The notes: generated by a model from the letters alone, not told the origin. Numbered from the stretch's first letter, positions 36,874 through 46,384 are shown. The stretch: 64,000 bases of DNA from an uncultured Prevotella sp. (GCA_944320195.1 CALUGP010000010.1:24516-88515); one strand, 5' to 3'. Program-made: numbers and translations.

Positions 36874-37060
36874 TCATCGGCGTTGCCTTTGTTCCAATTC
36901 CAGCAGGTACTTTTTAGCTTCCAATCCTCCTCCGTTGCCGGTAAGCGTGTGGTCGCTGCCTATAACGCGATGGCACGGTTCGAAGCTTGTCTTTGAACGA
37001 ACCGAGCAGAATCTTTCCGCAAGGAGACGCGTAGTGTTTTGTCAGAATCTTGTTGTTCAT
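36874..37060 (-). pseudogene. Broken methylated-DNA--protein-cysteine methyltransferase (Ogt/MGMT)
   Basis: On the minus strand an ATG at 37060 opens MNNKILTKHYASPCGKILLG, the N-terminus of an alkyltransferase. About 70 bases later, in a different frame, the C-terminus appears: FEPCHRVIGSDHTLTGNGGG and LEAKKYLLELEQ, ending at a TGA at 36874-36876. The catalytic PCHRV is intact, but roughly 100 central residues are missing and the two parts are out of frame. The simplest reading is an internal deletion that shifted the frame. The relic lies between the HD gene promoter and the MFS gene. Confidence 0.85.
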
Positions 37061-37081
37061 GCTTGATTTTAAACCTTCTGC

Positions 37082-38305
37082 TTATTTCCTTTTACTTGGT
37101 CTTACGTCTGGTAAAAACACTGCTATAACGCCCAATAGGGGCAGCCATGTGCTTACTTTGAAGACGAACTCGATGCTTGTCAAGTCGGCGAGCCATCCGA
37201 AGAATGCCGAGCCGATGCCACCTAGGCCGAACATCAGGCCGAAGAATATGCCGGCTATCATTCCGACTTTGTCAGGTTTTAGGTCTGTGGCGTACACAAC
37301 TATGGCTGAGAATGCCGAGGCTATGATGAGTCCTGTGAGTATCGACATGGTTATCGTGCCCGCCAGGTTGAGGTAGGGTAGTGCCAATGTGAAAGGTGCG
37401 GCTCCAAGGATGGAGAAAAGTATGACATACTTGCGTCCGTACCGGTCGCCAAGGAAGCCGCCAAGCAGCGTGCCCACGGCGAACGCGGCGAGATAAGCGA
37501 ACAGGCAGAACTGCGACGCTTCCACCGACACACCGAACTTGTCGATGAGGAAGAACGTGAAATAGCTCGTCATGCAGGCGTTGAAGAAATATTTTGAGAA
37601 TATCATCAGCACGAGTATGCCCAGGGCCATGCGCACTGTCTTGGCAGGCAGCGTGCATGTGGCTGCCGCGCGCTTGCTTTGCGCGGCCTTGAGCCGTTTC
37701 AGCACGAGGCTGTACCAATAGCCTACGCGTGTCAGCAGGAAGGAGGCCAGCATGGCGGCCAGTGCAAACCATGCCACGGCGTGCTGTCCGTAAGGCATCA
37801 CAATGAGTGCAGCCAACAGCGGCCCGATGGCGCTGCCGCCGTTTCCGCCAACCTGGAATATCGACTGTGCGAGGCTCTTCCTGCCTCCTGAGGCTAATTG
37901 CGCCACGCGCGACGCCTCGGGGTGGAACACCGACGAGCCACAACCAATAAGCGCGACAGACAGCAGTATGCTGAGAAAACCCGGCGAGAAGGCCAACGCC
38001 AGCAGGCCCAATAGTGTGAAGCACATGCCGAGTGCCAATGAGTATGGTTGCGGATGGCGGTCGGCATAGTTGCCTACGAACGGCTGGAACACCGACGATG
38101 TTAGCTGAAACACCAACGTTATGATGCCTATTTGCGCGAACGTGAATCCGAAGCTGTCTTTCAGCAAAGGGTAAAGAGCCGGTATCACTGACTGTATCAT
38201 GTCGTTCAGCAGATGGCACGCTCCCATCGTGAAGAGTATCGTGTATGCTGTTCCCTCTGTCAAATGCGGATGTCCTTTCAGTTTGTCAAATACTTTGTTC
38301 GTCAT
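37082..38305 (-). CDS. MFS transporter, fosmidomycin-resistance (Fsr) type
   Basis: 407-residue inner-membrane carrier with about 12 hydrophobic segments. The MTNKVFDKLKG start was chosen because the -7 box at 38348-38355 would leave the longer frame untranscribed. Family features include LLNDMIQSVIPALYPLLK in the first segment, PFVGNYADRHPQPYSL in the loop after segment 2, GSSVFHPEASRVAQLASGGR and GGFLGDRYGRKYVI. Relatives export fosmidomycin or similar compounds; the natural substrate is unknown. GC-rich compared with its neighbours. Confidence 0.85.
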   Translation of the reverse strand: MTNKVFDKLKGHPHLTEGTAYTILFTMGACHLLNDMIQSVIPALYPLLKDSFGFTFAQIGIITLVFQLTSSVFQPFVGNYADRHPQPYSLALGMCFTLLGLLALAFSPGFLSILLSVALIGCGSSVFHPEASRVAQLASGGRKSLAQSIFQVGGNGGSAIGPLLAALIVMPYGQHAVAWFALAAMLASFLLTRVGYWYSLVLKRLKAAQSKRAAATCTLPAKTVRMALGILVLMIFSKYFFNACMTSYFTFFLIDKFGVSVEASQFCLFAYLAAFAVGTLLGGFLGDRYGRKYVILFSILGAAPFTLALPYLNLAGTITMSILTGLIIASAFSAIVVYATDLKPDKVGMIAGIFFGLMFGLGGIGSAFFGWLADLTSIEFVFKVSTWLPLLGVIAVFLPDVRPSKRK

Positions 38306-38347
38306 TTCCTTGTACGGTTTTGCCTGATGCGGCGATGTTCTGATGTG

Positions 38348-38355
38348 CAAAATTA
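38348..38355 (-). promoter_or_regulatory. -7 box of the MFS gene
   Basis: TAATTTTG on the minus strand, 43 bp upstream of the chosen start codon; no clear -33 box. Confidence 0.5.
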
Positions 38356-38615
38356 AGAATTTTCCATAAACCGGTGAATGTGCGGATGGTTTTATTAACG
38401 TTTTCTGTTATTTGTTTCTGGTGGCAATATGGCACGGTGGGCTTGTCTGGAGCCATGCAATGACACTTGTGCGTTTCATGGCTGCGCGTTATCGGAGCAA
38501 TGACATATTGTAACTGTTGTCACCTCTTTCTATGTCGTTTGTCTATTCTGCTTTTGTAGGGCAAAAGTGTTGAAATAGGTCGGCTTGAGGCTTGTTGATG
38601 GTGTTTGCCGGAGTG

Positions 38616-38791
38616 TTTTGCCTTCGATTACAGGCTTAAAGGCCGTCTTTGAGGGTTGAAAAGGCCGTCTTTGGCAACAGTAAAGGCCGTCATTACTGGT
38701 GGTAAAGGCCGTTCAGACACATCGTAATGATGGCCTTTACCGGTGTCAATGATGGTTTTTACACCGTTTTATAGTCGTTTTTGTTGCACGT
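38616..38791. repeat. 22-bp phased repeat array (copy at 38.7 kb, longest)
   Basis: Unit starts fall at 38638, 38660, 38682, 38704, 38726 and 38748, exactly 22 bp apart. Units 1-4 begin AAAGGCCGTC or AAAGGCCGTT; units 5-6 carry the reverse-oriented core (AATGATGGCCTTTACC, AATGATGGTTTTTACACC) in the same phase. Weaker units flank it at 38616 and 38770. The 10-11 bases after each core vary freely. It lacks the long identical repeats of a CRISPR. Confidence 0.85.
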
Positions 38792-38954
38792 TTTGGCTGT
38801 TTTCAATGTAATGCGTTGATTCCCAGTGAGTTTTGATTGCACATCGCAGGATGGCGTATTTGTGGGCGAATGATTGTTACTTGGGAATATCGCCGTTACG
38901 GAGCGTCAACAAAATTCAGTTTGTAAGCAAACTCGCAGTATGCCTTTCACAATG

Positions 38955-38995
38955 AAAAACCGCCGGCAAGGCATCGTTAAGCCTTGCCGGCGGTT
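38955..38995 (-). terminator. Rho-independent terminator of pyrF
   Basis: AACCGCCGGCAAGGC (38958-38972) pairs perfectly with GCCTTGCCGGCGGTT (38981-38995) around an 8-nt loop; on the minus strand the stem is followed by TTTTT. It lies 28 bp past the pyrF stop and closes the long minus-strand gene run that begins at phoH. Confidence 0.9.
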
Positions 38996-39022
38996 GCCGG
39001 TGACGTTGTTTCTATTTTATTC

Positions 39023-39850
39023 CTATGCTTGCAGGCGGTCAAGCTCAGCTGCCATTTCGGCTTGCAGCTCTTTGGCTTTTGCGGCCGCAGCCTGGGCGAA
39101 GTCGGTGCCTGAAGAGGCGTAGATGATGCCTCGGCTGCTGTTGACGATGAGTCCGCAGTCCTTGGTCATGCCATATTTGCACACTTCCTGGAGGCTGCCG
39201 CCCTGCGCGCCCACGCCCGGAACAAGCAGGAAGTGGGTGGGGGCTACCATGCGTATGTCCTTGAACATCTCGCCCTGCGTGGCTCCGACTACGTACATCA
39301 TGTTCTCGTCAGTGCCCCATGCCTGCGACTTGCGGATGACTTTCTCGAAGAGGTGTTCGCCGTCTTGGTCGGTGGTGAGCTGGAAGTCATGTGAGCCGGC
39401 ATTGCTCGTAAGCGCCAGTAAGATCACCCATTTGCCGTCATACTTGAGGAACGGGGTGACGCTGTCTTCGCCCATGTACGGCGCAACGGTAAGCGAGTCA
39501 ACGTCATACTCCTCGAAGAACGTGCGTGCGTACATGGCCGACGTGTTGCCGATGTCTCCGCGCTTTGCGTCGGCAATGATGAAATGGTCGGGGTACTGCT
39601 CTTTCAGATACTTTACAGTACGTTCAAACGAGGCCATGCCTTTGATGCCCATGCACTCGTAAAAGGCCAGATTGGACTTGTAGGCCACGCAGTATTCGGC
39701 GGTCGCGTCTATGATGGCTTTGTTGAAGTCGAAGATGGGGTCGTCGTTTCCGAGCAGATGCCCGGGTATTTTCTTTATGTCGGTGTCAAGTCCGACGCAG
39801 AGAAATGTCTTCTTCGTGAAGATCTGTTCGATGAGTTGTTGTCTGGTCAT
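39023..39850 (-). CDS. pyrF: Orotidine 5'-phosphate decarboxylase (type 2)
   Basis: Last step of UMP synthesis. The start chosen ([20 protein letters not shown]) gives 275 residues; the longer frame runs through a repeat-like leader. Family motifs are [22 protein letters not shown] and the catalytic [15 protein letters not shown]; length and sequence match the TIGR02127 group rather than the E. coli form. Last gene before the terminator, 141 bp after prfA. Confidence 0.95.
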   Translation of the reverse strand: MTRQQLIEQIFTKKTFLCVGLDTDIKKIPGHLLGNDDPIFDFNKAIIDATAEYCVAYKSNLAFYECMGIKGMASFERTVKYLKEQYPDHFIIADAKRGDIGNTSAMYARTFFEEYDVDSLTVAPYMGEDSVTPFLKYDGKWVILLALTSNAGSHDFQLTTDQDGEHLFEKVIRKSQAWGTDENMMYVVGATQGEMFKDIRMVAPTHFLLVPGVGAQGGSLQEVCKYGMTKDCGLIVNSSRGIIYASSGTDFAQAAAAKAKELQAEMAAELDRLQA

Positions 39851-39864
39851 TGTTCTTATTTTTA

Positions 39865-39898
39865 GGAGTTTAAGGAGTAAAGGAGTAAAGGAGTTAAG
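39865..39898. repeat. Short-period repeat in the pyrF leader
   Basis: Four GGAGT units (GGAGTTTAA, GGAGTAAA, GGAGTAAA, GGAGTTAAG) spaced 8-9 bp apart. In the mRNA they read as a C- and U-rich stretch with CUCC repeats 15 nt upstream of the pyrF start. Confidence 0.7.
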
Positions 39899-39991
39899 AC
39901 ACTGCCATTTGCAATTAGGCATTCTTATAAATGTATGAACATAGCGCCTGTATCGTCCCCTTCACTACATTACTTTTTTACTTCAGATGAA

Positions 39992-41104
39992 TTATAATTC
40001 CGCTTCTTTCATCCTTTCGGCGTTCTCGGCAACGGTCAGCGCGTCAATCATGTCCTTGATGTTTCCGCCGAGAAAACCTTGCAGGTCGTGCGTGGTGTAG
40101 CCTATGCGGTGGTCGGTGACGCGTCCTTGCTGGAAGTTGTACGTGCGTATCTTTGCGCTGCGGTCGCCTGTGGAGACGAGTGTTTTGCGGCGGCTGGCAA
40201 TGTCGTCGATATACTTCTGGTGTTCACGGTCGTAGATGAATGTGCGTAGGCGCGACAGGGCGCGCTCCTTGTTCTTTGGCTGGTCGCGCGTTTCGGTGCA
40301 CTCTATGAGTATTTCCTCTACCTCGCCGGTGTTTGGATTCTTCCAAGGATAGCGCAGGCGCACGCCCGATTCCACCTTGTTGACGTTCTGTCCGCCGGCA
40401 CCCGAACTGCGGAACGTGTCCCACTTGATGTCGCCCTCGTTGATGTTCACCTCAAACTTGTCAGCCTCGGGCAGCACGGCCACGGTCGCCGCGCTGGTGT
40501 GCATGCGGCCTTGTGTCTCGGTTGTGGGCACGCGCTGCACGCGGTGTACGCCCGATTCGTATTTCAATGTGCCGTAGACATTGTCTCCGCTTACGGCAAA
40601 GTCTATTTCCTTGTATCCTCCAACCGCGCCTTCGCTTACGCTTGTTACTGAAAGTGTCCAGCCCATCGAGTCGCAGAATTTCTTGTACATTTGGAACAGG
40701 TCGCCGGCGAACAATGCTGCTTCGTCACCTCCGGTGCCGGCTCGTATTTCCATTTGCACGTTCTTTGCATCCTCAGGATCTTTTGGAACAAGTGCAATCT
40801 TTATCTCCTCTTCGAGTCTGGGCTGCAATTCTTCGTTTGTTTGTAGTTCCTCACGTGCCATCTCTTTAAGATCCGGGTCGGTTTCGTTCGCGAGAATATC
40901 CTTGGCTTCCTTTATTGAATTCATGCACGCAATGTATTTTTTGCGTGCTTTCATTATGTCGTCCAAGTCTTTGTATTCGCGGGTCAGACGCACGTATCTT
41001 TCTTGATCTGATATGACAGAAGGGTCTGTTATCAGTGTCGAGATCTCCTCATAGCGGCTTTCCAGTCCTTCGAGTTTCTCCAGTATGCTGTTGTTGTCTG
41101 CCAT
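39992..41104 (-). CDS. prfA: Peptide chain release factor 1
   Basis: Recognises UAA and UAG stop codons and triggers peptide release. 370 residues. The stop-codon recognition region reads HRVQRVPTTETQGRMHTSAA, in which PTT occupies the PxT position of RF1. The catalytic GGQ is in RSSGAGGQNVNKVESGVR. Starts 3 bp after the purM stop; operon with it. Confidence 0.96.
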   Translation of the reverse strand: MADNNSILEKLEGLESRYEEISTLITDPSVISDQERYVRLTREYKDLDDIMKARKKYIACMNSIKEAKDILANETDPDLKEMAREELQTNEELQPRLEEEIKIALVPKDPEDAKNVQMEIRAGTGGDEAALFAGDLFQMYKKFCDSMGWTLSVTSVSEGAVGGYKEIDFAVSGDNVYGTLKYESGVHRVQRVPTTETQGRMHTSAATVAVLPEADKFEVNINEGDIKWDTFRSSGAGGQNVNKVESGVRLRYPWKNPNTGEVEEILIECTETRDQPKNKERALSRLRTFIYDREHQKYIDDIASRRKTLVSTGDRSAKIRTYNFQQGRVTDHRIGYTTHDLQGFLGGNIKDMIDALTVAENAERMKEAEL

Positions 41105-41107
41105 TGC

Positions 41108-42277
41108 TTAATATTTGAATTCGCCGAACTCAGACTTGATGGTAAGGCTCTTGTGGCCTTCCTCGATGCGTCCTATTATTTGCGCGTCAATGTTGAAACT
41201 CTTGCTGATTTCAATAACCTTGTCGGCAGTTTGCTGATTTGTGTAGATTTCCATACGGTGCCCCATGTTGAACACTTTGTACATTTCCTGCCAGTCTGTG
41301 CCGCTTTGCTCCTTGATTATCTTGAACAACGGTGGCACAGGGAACATGTTGTCCTTTACAACCTTGCAGTCGTCACCTATGAAGTGAAGCACCTTGGTCT
41401 GTGCTCCTCCGGTGCAGTGCACCATTCCATGTATCTCGGGGCGTAATTCGTCAAGCATTTTCTTTATGACAGGTGCATAAGTGCGAGTTGGCGAGAGAAC
41501 AAGCTGTCCGGCGTTTACCGGTGCGTCTGGCACGGTGTCGGTTAGCTTGTAGTTGCCGCTGTATACAAGTTCGGCAGGCACCGCATGGTCATAGCTTTCA
41601 GGATATTTTTCTGCCAGGTATTTTGCAAATACGTCATGTCGCGCACTTGTCAGCCCGTTGCTGCCCATGCCCCCATTGTAGTGTTTTTCATATGTGGCCT
41701 GTCCGAATGATGCAAGGCCGACTATTACGTCGCCTGGACGTATGTTGGCGTTGTTTATCACGTCGCTTCTTTTCATTCGGCATGTAACCGTTGAGTCAAC
41801 TATGATTGTCCTGACCAAGTCGCCCACATCTGCCGTTTCTCCTCCTGTGGCGTATATCCCAATGCCCATATCACGCATTTGGGCCAAAAGCTCGTCTGTG
41901 CCGTTGATTATGGCTGAAATGACTTCGCCCGGAACGAGCATTTTGTTGCGTCCGATTGTGCTTGACACCAGGATGTTGTCAACCGCTCCTACGCATAACA
42001 AGTCATCAGTATTCATGATCAGCGCATCTTGTGCGATGCCTTTCCATACGCTTAAATCGCCGGTCTCCTTCCAATATGTGTAAGCCAATGACGATTTCGT
42101 GCCGGCTCCGTCGGCATGCATTATGTTGCAATATTCAGGGTCTCCGCCGAGAATGTCTGGTATAATCTTGCAGAATGCCTGTGGAAATATGCCTTTGTCA
42201 ATGTTCTTTATGGCGTTATGAACATCCTCTTTTGCGGCTGAAACGCCGCGCATCATGTAACGGTTGCTTGAGTCCAT
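41108..42277 (-). CDS. purM: Phosphoribosylformylglycinamidine cyclo-ligase (AIR synthetase)
   Basis: Fifth step of purine synthesis, closing FGAM to AIR with ATP. 389 residues, longer than the E. coli enzyme but usual for Bacteroidota. Motifs include HADGAGTKSSLAYTYWKE, MNTDDLLCVGAVDNILVS and YATGGETADVGDLVRTI, and in the second half GMVHCTGGAQTKVLHFI. Part of the minus-strand run from phoH to pyrF. Confidence 0.95.
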   Translation of the reverse strand: MDSSNRYMMRGVSAAKEDVHNAIKNIDKGIFPQAFCKIIPDILGGDPEYCNIMHADGAGTKSSLAYTYWKETGDLSVWKGIAQDALIMNTDDLLCVGAVDNILVSSTIGRNKMLVPGEVISAIINGTDELLAQMRDMGIGIYATGGETADVGDLVRTIIVDSTVTCRMKRSDVINNANIRPGDVIVGLASFGQATYEKHYNGGMGSNGLTSARHDVFAKYLAEKYPESYDHAVPAELVYSGNYKLTDTVPDAPVNAGQLVLSPTRTYAPVIKKMLDELRPEIHGMVHCTGGAQTKVLHFIGDDCKVVKDNMFPVPPLFKIIKEQSGTDWQEMYKVFNMGHRMEIYTNQQTADKVIEISKSFNIDAQIIGRIEEGHKSLTIKSEFGEFKY

Positions 42278-42374
42278 TATTGTTGTTTTTATTTTATGAC
42301 GGTTAGAATCGGGGCGGATTTGTCAGATGATGGAATCCGTGTTGCCGCCTTGCAATTCAAAAACTTGTATCTGA

Positions 42375-43130
42375 CTATTTGCCTACAGCATCTTTATGCC
42401 AAAATTCCCAACTGGCGAATGCCTGCAATAAGAGCATTTCCAAGCCGTTTTTTACCGTGGCTCCATGTTCCGCTCCTTTTTTCATGAACAGTGTCTGGTC
42501 GGGATTGTACAATAAGTCGTACAAAAGGTTTTTTTCATCCATCGCCTCATATGGTAATGACGGACATTCGTCAATGTGGGGAAACATTCCACATGGAGTA
42601 CAGTTCACAATCACGTTGTATTCATGTATGACCTCAGGGGTTATGTTCTCGTATTGTATTGTGCCGGGCCGTTCGTACCGACTGACAAAAACGGTTTCTA
42701 TTCCGAGTGACTTCAGGCCGTAATTGATGGCCTTGGATGCTCCTCCTGTGCCAAGTATCAATGCTTTCTTGTGGAAACGTTCAAGTAGTGGTTCGATGCT
42801 TTTGGTGAAGCCTATCACGTCACTGTTGTATCCCTTCAGCTTTGTTTCGTTGCCCTTGTGCCTAACGCTGATTACGTTTACAGCGCCAATCGCGCGGGCT
42901 TCAGGACTTACGGAGTCGAGGAAACTGATTACCTTTTCTTTGTATGGGATGGTCACGTTAAGCCCTTTCAGCTCCGGGTTGGAGGCCAGTACTTCAGGCA
43001 AAGAGTCTATTGTCGGTATTTCAAAGTTTATGTATTCGGCATCGATGTTCTCGTTCTTGAACTTCTCGTTGAAATAGCTTATAGAGAACGAGTGCCCTAG
43101 CGGATAGCCAATCAGTCCGTATTTATCCAT
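42375..43130 (-). CDS. aroE: Shikimate dehydrogenase
   Basis: NADPH-dependent reduction of 3-dehydroshikimate in aromatic amino acid synthesis. 251 residues, slightly short for the family. The substrate site is GYPLGHSFSISYFNEKF, with the catalytic lysine in NVTIPYKEKVISFLDS; the nucleotide loop is ILGTGGASKAI, and the C-terminal MKKGAEHGATVKNGLEMLLLQ is complete. Begins 10 bp after menG ends. Confidence 0.95.
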   Translation of the reverse strand: MDKYGLIGYPLGHSFSISYFNEKFKNENIDAEYINFEIPTIDSLPEVLASNPELKGLNVTIPYKEKVISFLDSVSPEARAIGAVNVISVRHKGNETKLKGYNSDVIGFTKSIEPLLERFHKKALILGTGGASKAINYGLKSLGIETVFVSRYERPGTIQYENITPEVIHEYNVIVNCTPCGMFPHIDECPSLPYEAMDEKNLLYDLLYNPDQTLFMKKGAEHGATVKNGLEMLLLQAFASWEFWHKDAVGK

Positions 43131-43140
43131 GATGTTTGTT

Positions 43141-43878
43141 TTATTTTATTGCAAAATAACATGTGCAGACGCCAAAAGTCAGACGTTTGAACTTTGCTGT
43201 TGAGAATCCGGCTTTCTTAAATATGTCAACCATCTCTTCGCCTTGTGGAAACGACTCGATGGTGGAAATGAGGTATTTGTAGGCTTCATTGTCTTTTGAG
43301 ACCATTTTGCCATAAAGTGGAAGCAGAGTGTGTGAATATATCCAGAACAATTGTTTCATCGGGAAGTGTACCGGTCTGCTCAATTCCAAGATGCTCAGTT
43401 GTCCGCCTTTTTTCAGTACGCGGCACATTTCTTTTAAACACGCATCAAGATTCTGGAAATTCCTTATGCCGAAGGCGGTTGTTATCGCGTCAAATGTGTT
43501 GTCTGCGTATGACATGTGTTCACAGTTTTCTTTCTTGAAGGATATCACACCGTCAAGCCCTGATGATTTGACTTTTTCCTCTCCGATGTGCATCATGCCT
43601 TCTGATATGTCTATGCCGATGATTTTTTTCGGGCGCAGCTTTTGGGCTGACATGATGGCGAAGTCGCCGGTTCCGGTGGCAATATCCAGCATCATGCTGG
43701 GCTTGTAAGGCATAAGTTGTCTTATGGCTTTCTTTCGCCAAAGGTAATCTATGCCGAATGAAAGCCGGTGGTTGAGCAGGTCGTAAGAGTGTGCGATGTT
43801 GTCGAACATCGTTTCCACTTGTTTGCTTTTCTCCTCTCCGTTGCTGTATGGAGTTATAGTCTCCTGCTTGTAGGCCAT
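43141..43878 (-). CDS. menG: Demethylmenaquinone methyltransferase (MenG/UbiE)
   Basis: SAM-dependent C-methylation of demethylmenaquinone, the last step of menaquinone synthesis. 245 residues with the UbiE signatures FDNIAHSYDLLNHRLSFGID and the SAM loop LDIATGTGDFAIM, then DAITTAFGIRNFQNLDACLK. Bacteroidota use menaquinone, so MenG is preferred to UbiE as a name. Between purC and aroE on one strand. Confidence 0.93.
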   Translation of the reverse strand: MAYKQETITPYSNGEEKSKQVETMFDNIAHSYDLLNHRLSFGIDYLWRKKAIRQLMPYKPSMMLDIATGTGDFAIMSAQKLRPKKIIGIDISEGMMHIGEEKVKSSGLDGVISFKKENCEHMSYADNTFDAITTAFGIRNFQNLDACLKEMCRVLKKGGQLSILELSRPVHFPMKQLFWIYSHTLLPLYGKMVSKDNEAYKYLISTIESFPQGEEMVDIFKKAGFSTAKFKRLTFGVCTCYFAIK

Positions 43879-43887
43879 GTCGTGATT

Positions 43888-43991
43888 GAAAGTTGAGAAT
43901 TGAGAATGAAAATTATGATTTGCTTTCTCAGCGTAACGCCATTTCAGTTGGCAAAGGTAATCATAATTTTCAATTCCTAATTCTCAATTCT
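43888..43991. repeat. Imperfect inverted repeat upstream of menG
   Basis: The left arm (43888-43920, GTTGAGAATTGAGAATG then AAAATTATGATT) and the right arm (43959-43991, AATCATAATTTT then AATTCTCAATTC) are reverse complements apart from a few bulged bases. The loop holds a minus-strand TACCTTTG box (43952-43959) that may be the menG promoter. Confidence 0.65.
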
Positions 43992-44000
43992 AAATTATTG

Positions 44001-44948
44001 TCAGAGAGTTTTAAGATATTCGTTTACGTTCTTCTCTATTCGTGCGGCAATGTCGCCTTCTTCTGCGGCTTTGTCGAATTTGTCGCCGGTGATATGCTCA
44101 AACAGTTCGATGTATCGTTCGCTTACGCTTTCAGCGTATTCGTCGGTTATTTCAGGCATTACCTGCCCTGGCTCGTTCATGAAGTTGTGTTCGATTAGCC
44201 ATTGGCGCACGAATTCTTTTGACAACTGTCGCTGTGGTTCGCCTTTTTCGAACTTCTCTTCATAACCGTCCGCATAGAAGTAACGGCTGCTGTCTGGCGT
44301 GTGTATTTCGTCTATGAGATAAACCTTGCCGTCTCGCTTGCCGAATTCGTATTTTGTGTCTACCAAGATGAGACCATGTTTGGCGGCTATTTCCTGTCCA
44401 CGTGCAAAAATCTTGCGCGTATAGTCTTCCATTATCTCATAATCCTCTTTGCTTACTATTCCCTGTGCAATGATTTCTTCCTTGGATATGTTCATGTCGT
44501 GTCCCTCGTCGGCTTTGGTTGTAGGGGTGATTATCGGCTCGGGGAAACGCTGGTTCTCACGCATTCCTTCGGGCAGTTTCACGCCGCACAGTTCGCGGCA
44601 TCCCTTTTGGTATTCGCGCCATGCCGAGCCGGTCAGTATCGAGCGGATGATCATTTCCACACGGAAGCCTTCGCATTTCAGGCCGACTGTCACCATCGGG
44701 TCGGGCGTTGAGAGTTTCCAGTTGGGGCAGATGTCTGTCGTCTGGTCAAGAAATTTTGCTGCAATCTGGTTGAGTACTTGCCCTTTGAAGGGTATTCCTT
44801 TGGGCAGGACCACGTCGAAAGCTGATATCCTGTCAGTCGCAATCATGACGAGAATGTCGTCGTTGATGTTGTAAACGTCGCGTACTTTACCGTGGTAAAC
44901 GCTTTTCTGTCCATCAAAATGGAAGTCTGTTCTTGTTAATGCTTTCAT
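44001..44948 (-). CDS. purC: Phosphoribosylaminoimidazole-succinocarboxamide synthase
   Basis: Joins CAIR and aspartate to make SAICAR in purine synthesis. The start chosen ([18 protein letters not shown]) gives 315 residues; 35 codons of the longer frame have no family match. This is the long form seen in Bacteroidota and yeast (bacterial short forms have about 240). Motifs are [31 protein letters not shown] and [16 protein letters not shown]. Confidence 0.95.
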   Translation of the reverse strand: MKALTRTDFHFDGQKSVYHGKVRDVYNINDDILVMIATDRISAFDVVLPKGIPFKGQVLNQIAAKFLDQTTDICPNWKLSTPDPMVTVGLKCEGFRVEMIIRSILTGSAWREYQKGCRELCGVKLPEGMRENQRFPEPIITPTTKADEGHDMNISKEEIIAQGIVSKEDYEIMEDYTRKIFARGQEIAAKHGLILVDTKYEFGKRDGKVYLIDEIHTPDSSRYFYADGYEEKFEKGEPQRQLSKEFVRQWLIEHNFMNEPGQVMPEITDEYAESVSERYIELFEHITGDKFDKAAEEGDIAARIEKNVNEYLKTL

Positions 44949-45027
44949 TGTCGTTGTTGTTTTACCTACCTTGAATCCTCCTTGGGCGGAGGGGTATGAA
45001 TTTGTTTTTGAATATTTGTCGTGTCGC

Positions 45028-46029
45028 TTACCGGATTTGTTTTCTGGATTCAATTTCCGTGTCCTCGTTTTGCAATGATGACGGCCTGATGTTCCTTATG
45101 TCCGCTTTTTTGTAAGCGTTGACTATTTTTGTTACCAGTTTGTGCCTTACAATGTCTTTTTCGTTCATGTTTATAATGGAAATGCCGTCAACATCTTTTA
45201 ATACATCGATTGCCTCACGTAGGCCGCTTGTCGTTCCGTGCGGCAGGTCTACTTGGGTTAGGTCGCCTGTTATTATCATTTTTGTGTTCCATCCCATTCG
45301 TGTCAGGAACATTCTTATTTGTGCGGTCGTTGTGTTCTGTGCTTCGTCAAGTATCACCACGGCGTCGCTGAGCGTGCGTCCGCGCATGAATGCCAACGGG
45401 GCAATCTGTATTACACGCTTCTCGAGCATGTCTTGCAGTTTCACGGCGGGCAACATGTCTTCCAGCGCATCGTAAAGCGGTTGCAGATACGGGTCTATCT
45501 TTTCTTTCATGTCGCCGGGCAGGAAACCTAATTTTTCGCCCGCTTCTACCGCCGGACGGCTCAGTATGATTTTTTTTGCCGTCTTTTCTTTCAAGGCTTT
45601 TACGGCCAGTGCTATGCTCAAGTAGGTCTTGCCTGTTCCGGCCGGCCCTATGGCGAATACCATGTCTGTCTTCTCGTAAGCGTCGATAAGGCGTTGCTGG
45701 TTTTCGCTGCGGCTTTTTATGGGGCGACCTGATATGTTGTACACCACAACGTCTTTCGACGTGTCGTCCTTCGTCTTTCGCCCTTTTATTATGTCAATGA
45801 TGTCTTCCTCGTTGATTGAGTTATACTTCAAGACATGTTTCCTTATCTTTTCAATGTTTTCTTCAAAGGCGCTCATCTGTTCCTCGTCGCCGAGAACGCG
45901 TATGACATTGTCTCTTGCCACAATCCTTAGTTTTGGATATAAGGCCTTGATGATTTGGAGGTAAGTGTTGCCCGCCCCGTATAGCATTACGGGGTCTATG
46001 TCTTCAAGTACAATGTGTTTCTCTATCAA
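45028..46029 (-). CDS. PhoH-like ATPase
   Basis: 333 residues. An N-terminal RNA-binding-like domain ([18 protein letters not shown]) precedes the PhoH ATPase domain, with Walker [19 protein letters not shown] and Walker [21 protein letters not shown]. PhoH-like proteins are linked to RNA metabolism and ribosome maturation, but the exact role is unsettled. First gene of the minus-strand run; it has a -7 box (46055-46062) 26 bp upstream. Confidence 0.9.
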   Translation of the reverse strand: MIEKHIVLEDIDPVMLYGAGNTYLQIIKALYPKLRIVARDNVIRVLGDEEQMSAFEENIEKIRKHVLKYNSINEEDIIDIIKGRKTKDDTSKDVVVYNISGRPIKSRSENQQRLIDAYEKTDMVFAIGPAGTGKTYLSIALAVKALKEKTAKKIILSRPAVEAGEKLGFLPGDMKEKIDPYLQPLYDALEDMLPAVKLQDMLEKRVIQIAPLAFMRGRTLSDAVVILDEAQNTTTAQIRMFLTRMGWNTKMIITGDLTQVDLPHGTTSGLREAIDVLKDVDGISIINMNEKDIVRHKLVTKIVNAYKKADIRNIRPSSLQNEDTEIESRKQIR

Positions 46030-46054
46030 TTTGCCTCGGTTTTTGATTTTTGTG

Positions 46055-46062
46055 CAAAATTA
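46055..46062 (-). promoter_or_regulatory. -7 box of phoH
   Basis: TAATTTTG on the minus strand, 26 bp before the phoH start; no clear -33 box. Confidence 0.5.
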
Positions 46063-46296
46063 CAGATTTTTTCCCATATCGCATTGGATTTGCCAATCTT
46101 TTTATATTGCCAGGTAAAAAACAGGGATTATGAATACCGGAGGATTCTCTTTCCAGATTACATAAATTCTTTCCGCTTTGCTTATTTCCGCTCTGTGTCA
46201 AGCCGTTATTCGGCTTTTCAGCGGCATGACGGCTTGACACCGACTTGCCTGAAAGCAGGTTTGTTATATCGTACCAACGTTAATATAAGTCCGCTG

Positions 46297-46384
46297 AACG
46301 AAAGACGGCAAACGGCATGGCAGAAGATGGCCTTTCGTCGTGCAAAACGTGGCCTTTCATGCGGTGAAAGACCGCATATTGCAG
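46297..46384. repeat. 22-bp phased repeat array (copy at 46.3 kb)
   Basis: Four units start at 46297, 46319, 46341 and 46363, with cores GAAAGACGGCAAACGGCA, AGAAGATGGCCTTTCGTC, AAAACGTGGCCTTTCATG and GAAAGACCGCATATTGCA. Same phase and core as the other five arrays. Confidence 0.75.

Larger units (their letters stand above)
38306..39022. other. Intergenic region with repeat array and pyrF terminator
   Basis: 717 bp without a credible gene. It holds the MFS -7 box, the longest 22-bp phased array of the window (38616-38791) and the pyrF terminator at 38958-38995. Nothing assignable between 38360 and 38610. Confidence 0.7.

Noticed and set aside
38638-38769. CRISPR array
   Set aside because: The period is only 22 bp, the conserved part is 10-13 bp and degenerate, the core changes orientation within the array, and no cas genes are in the window.
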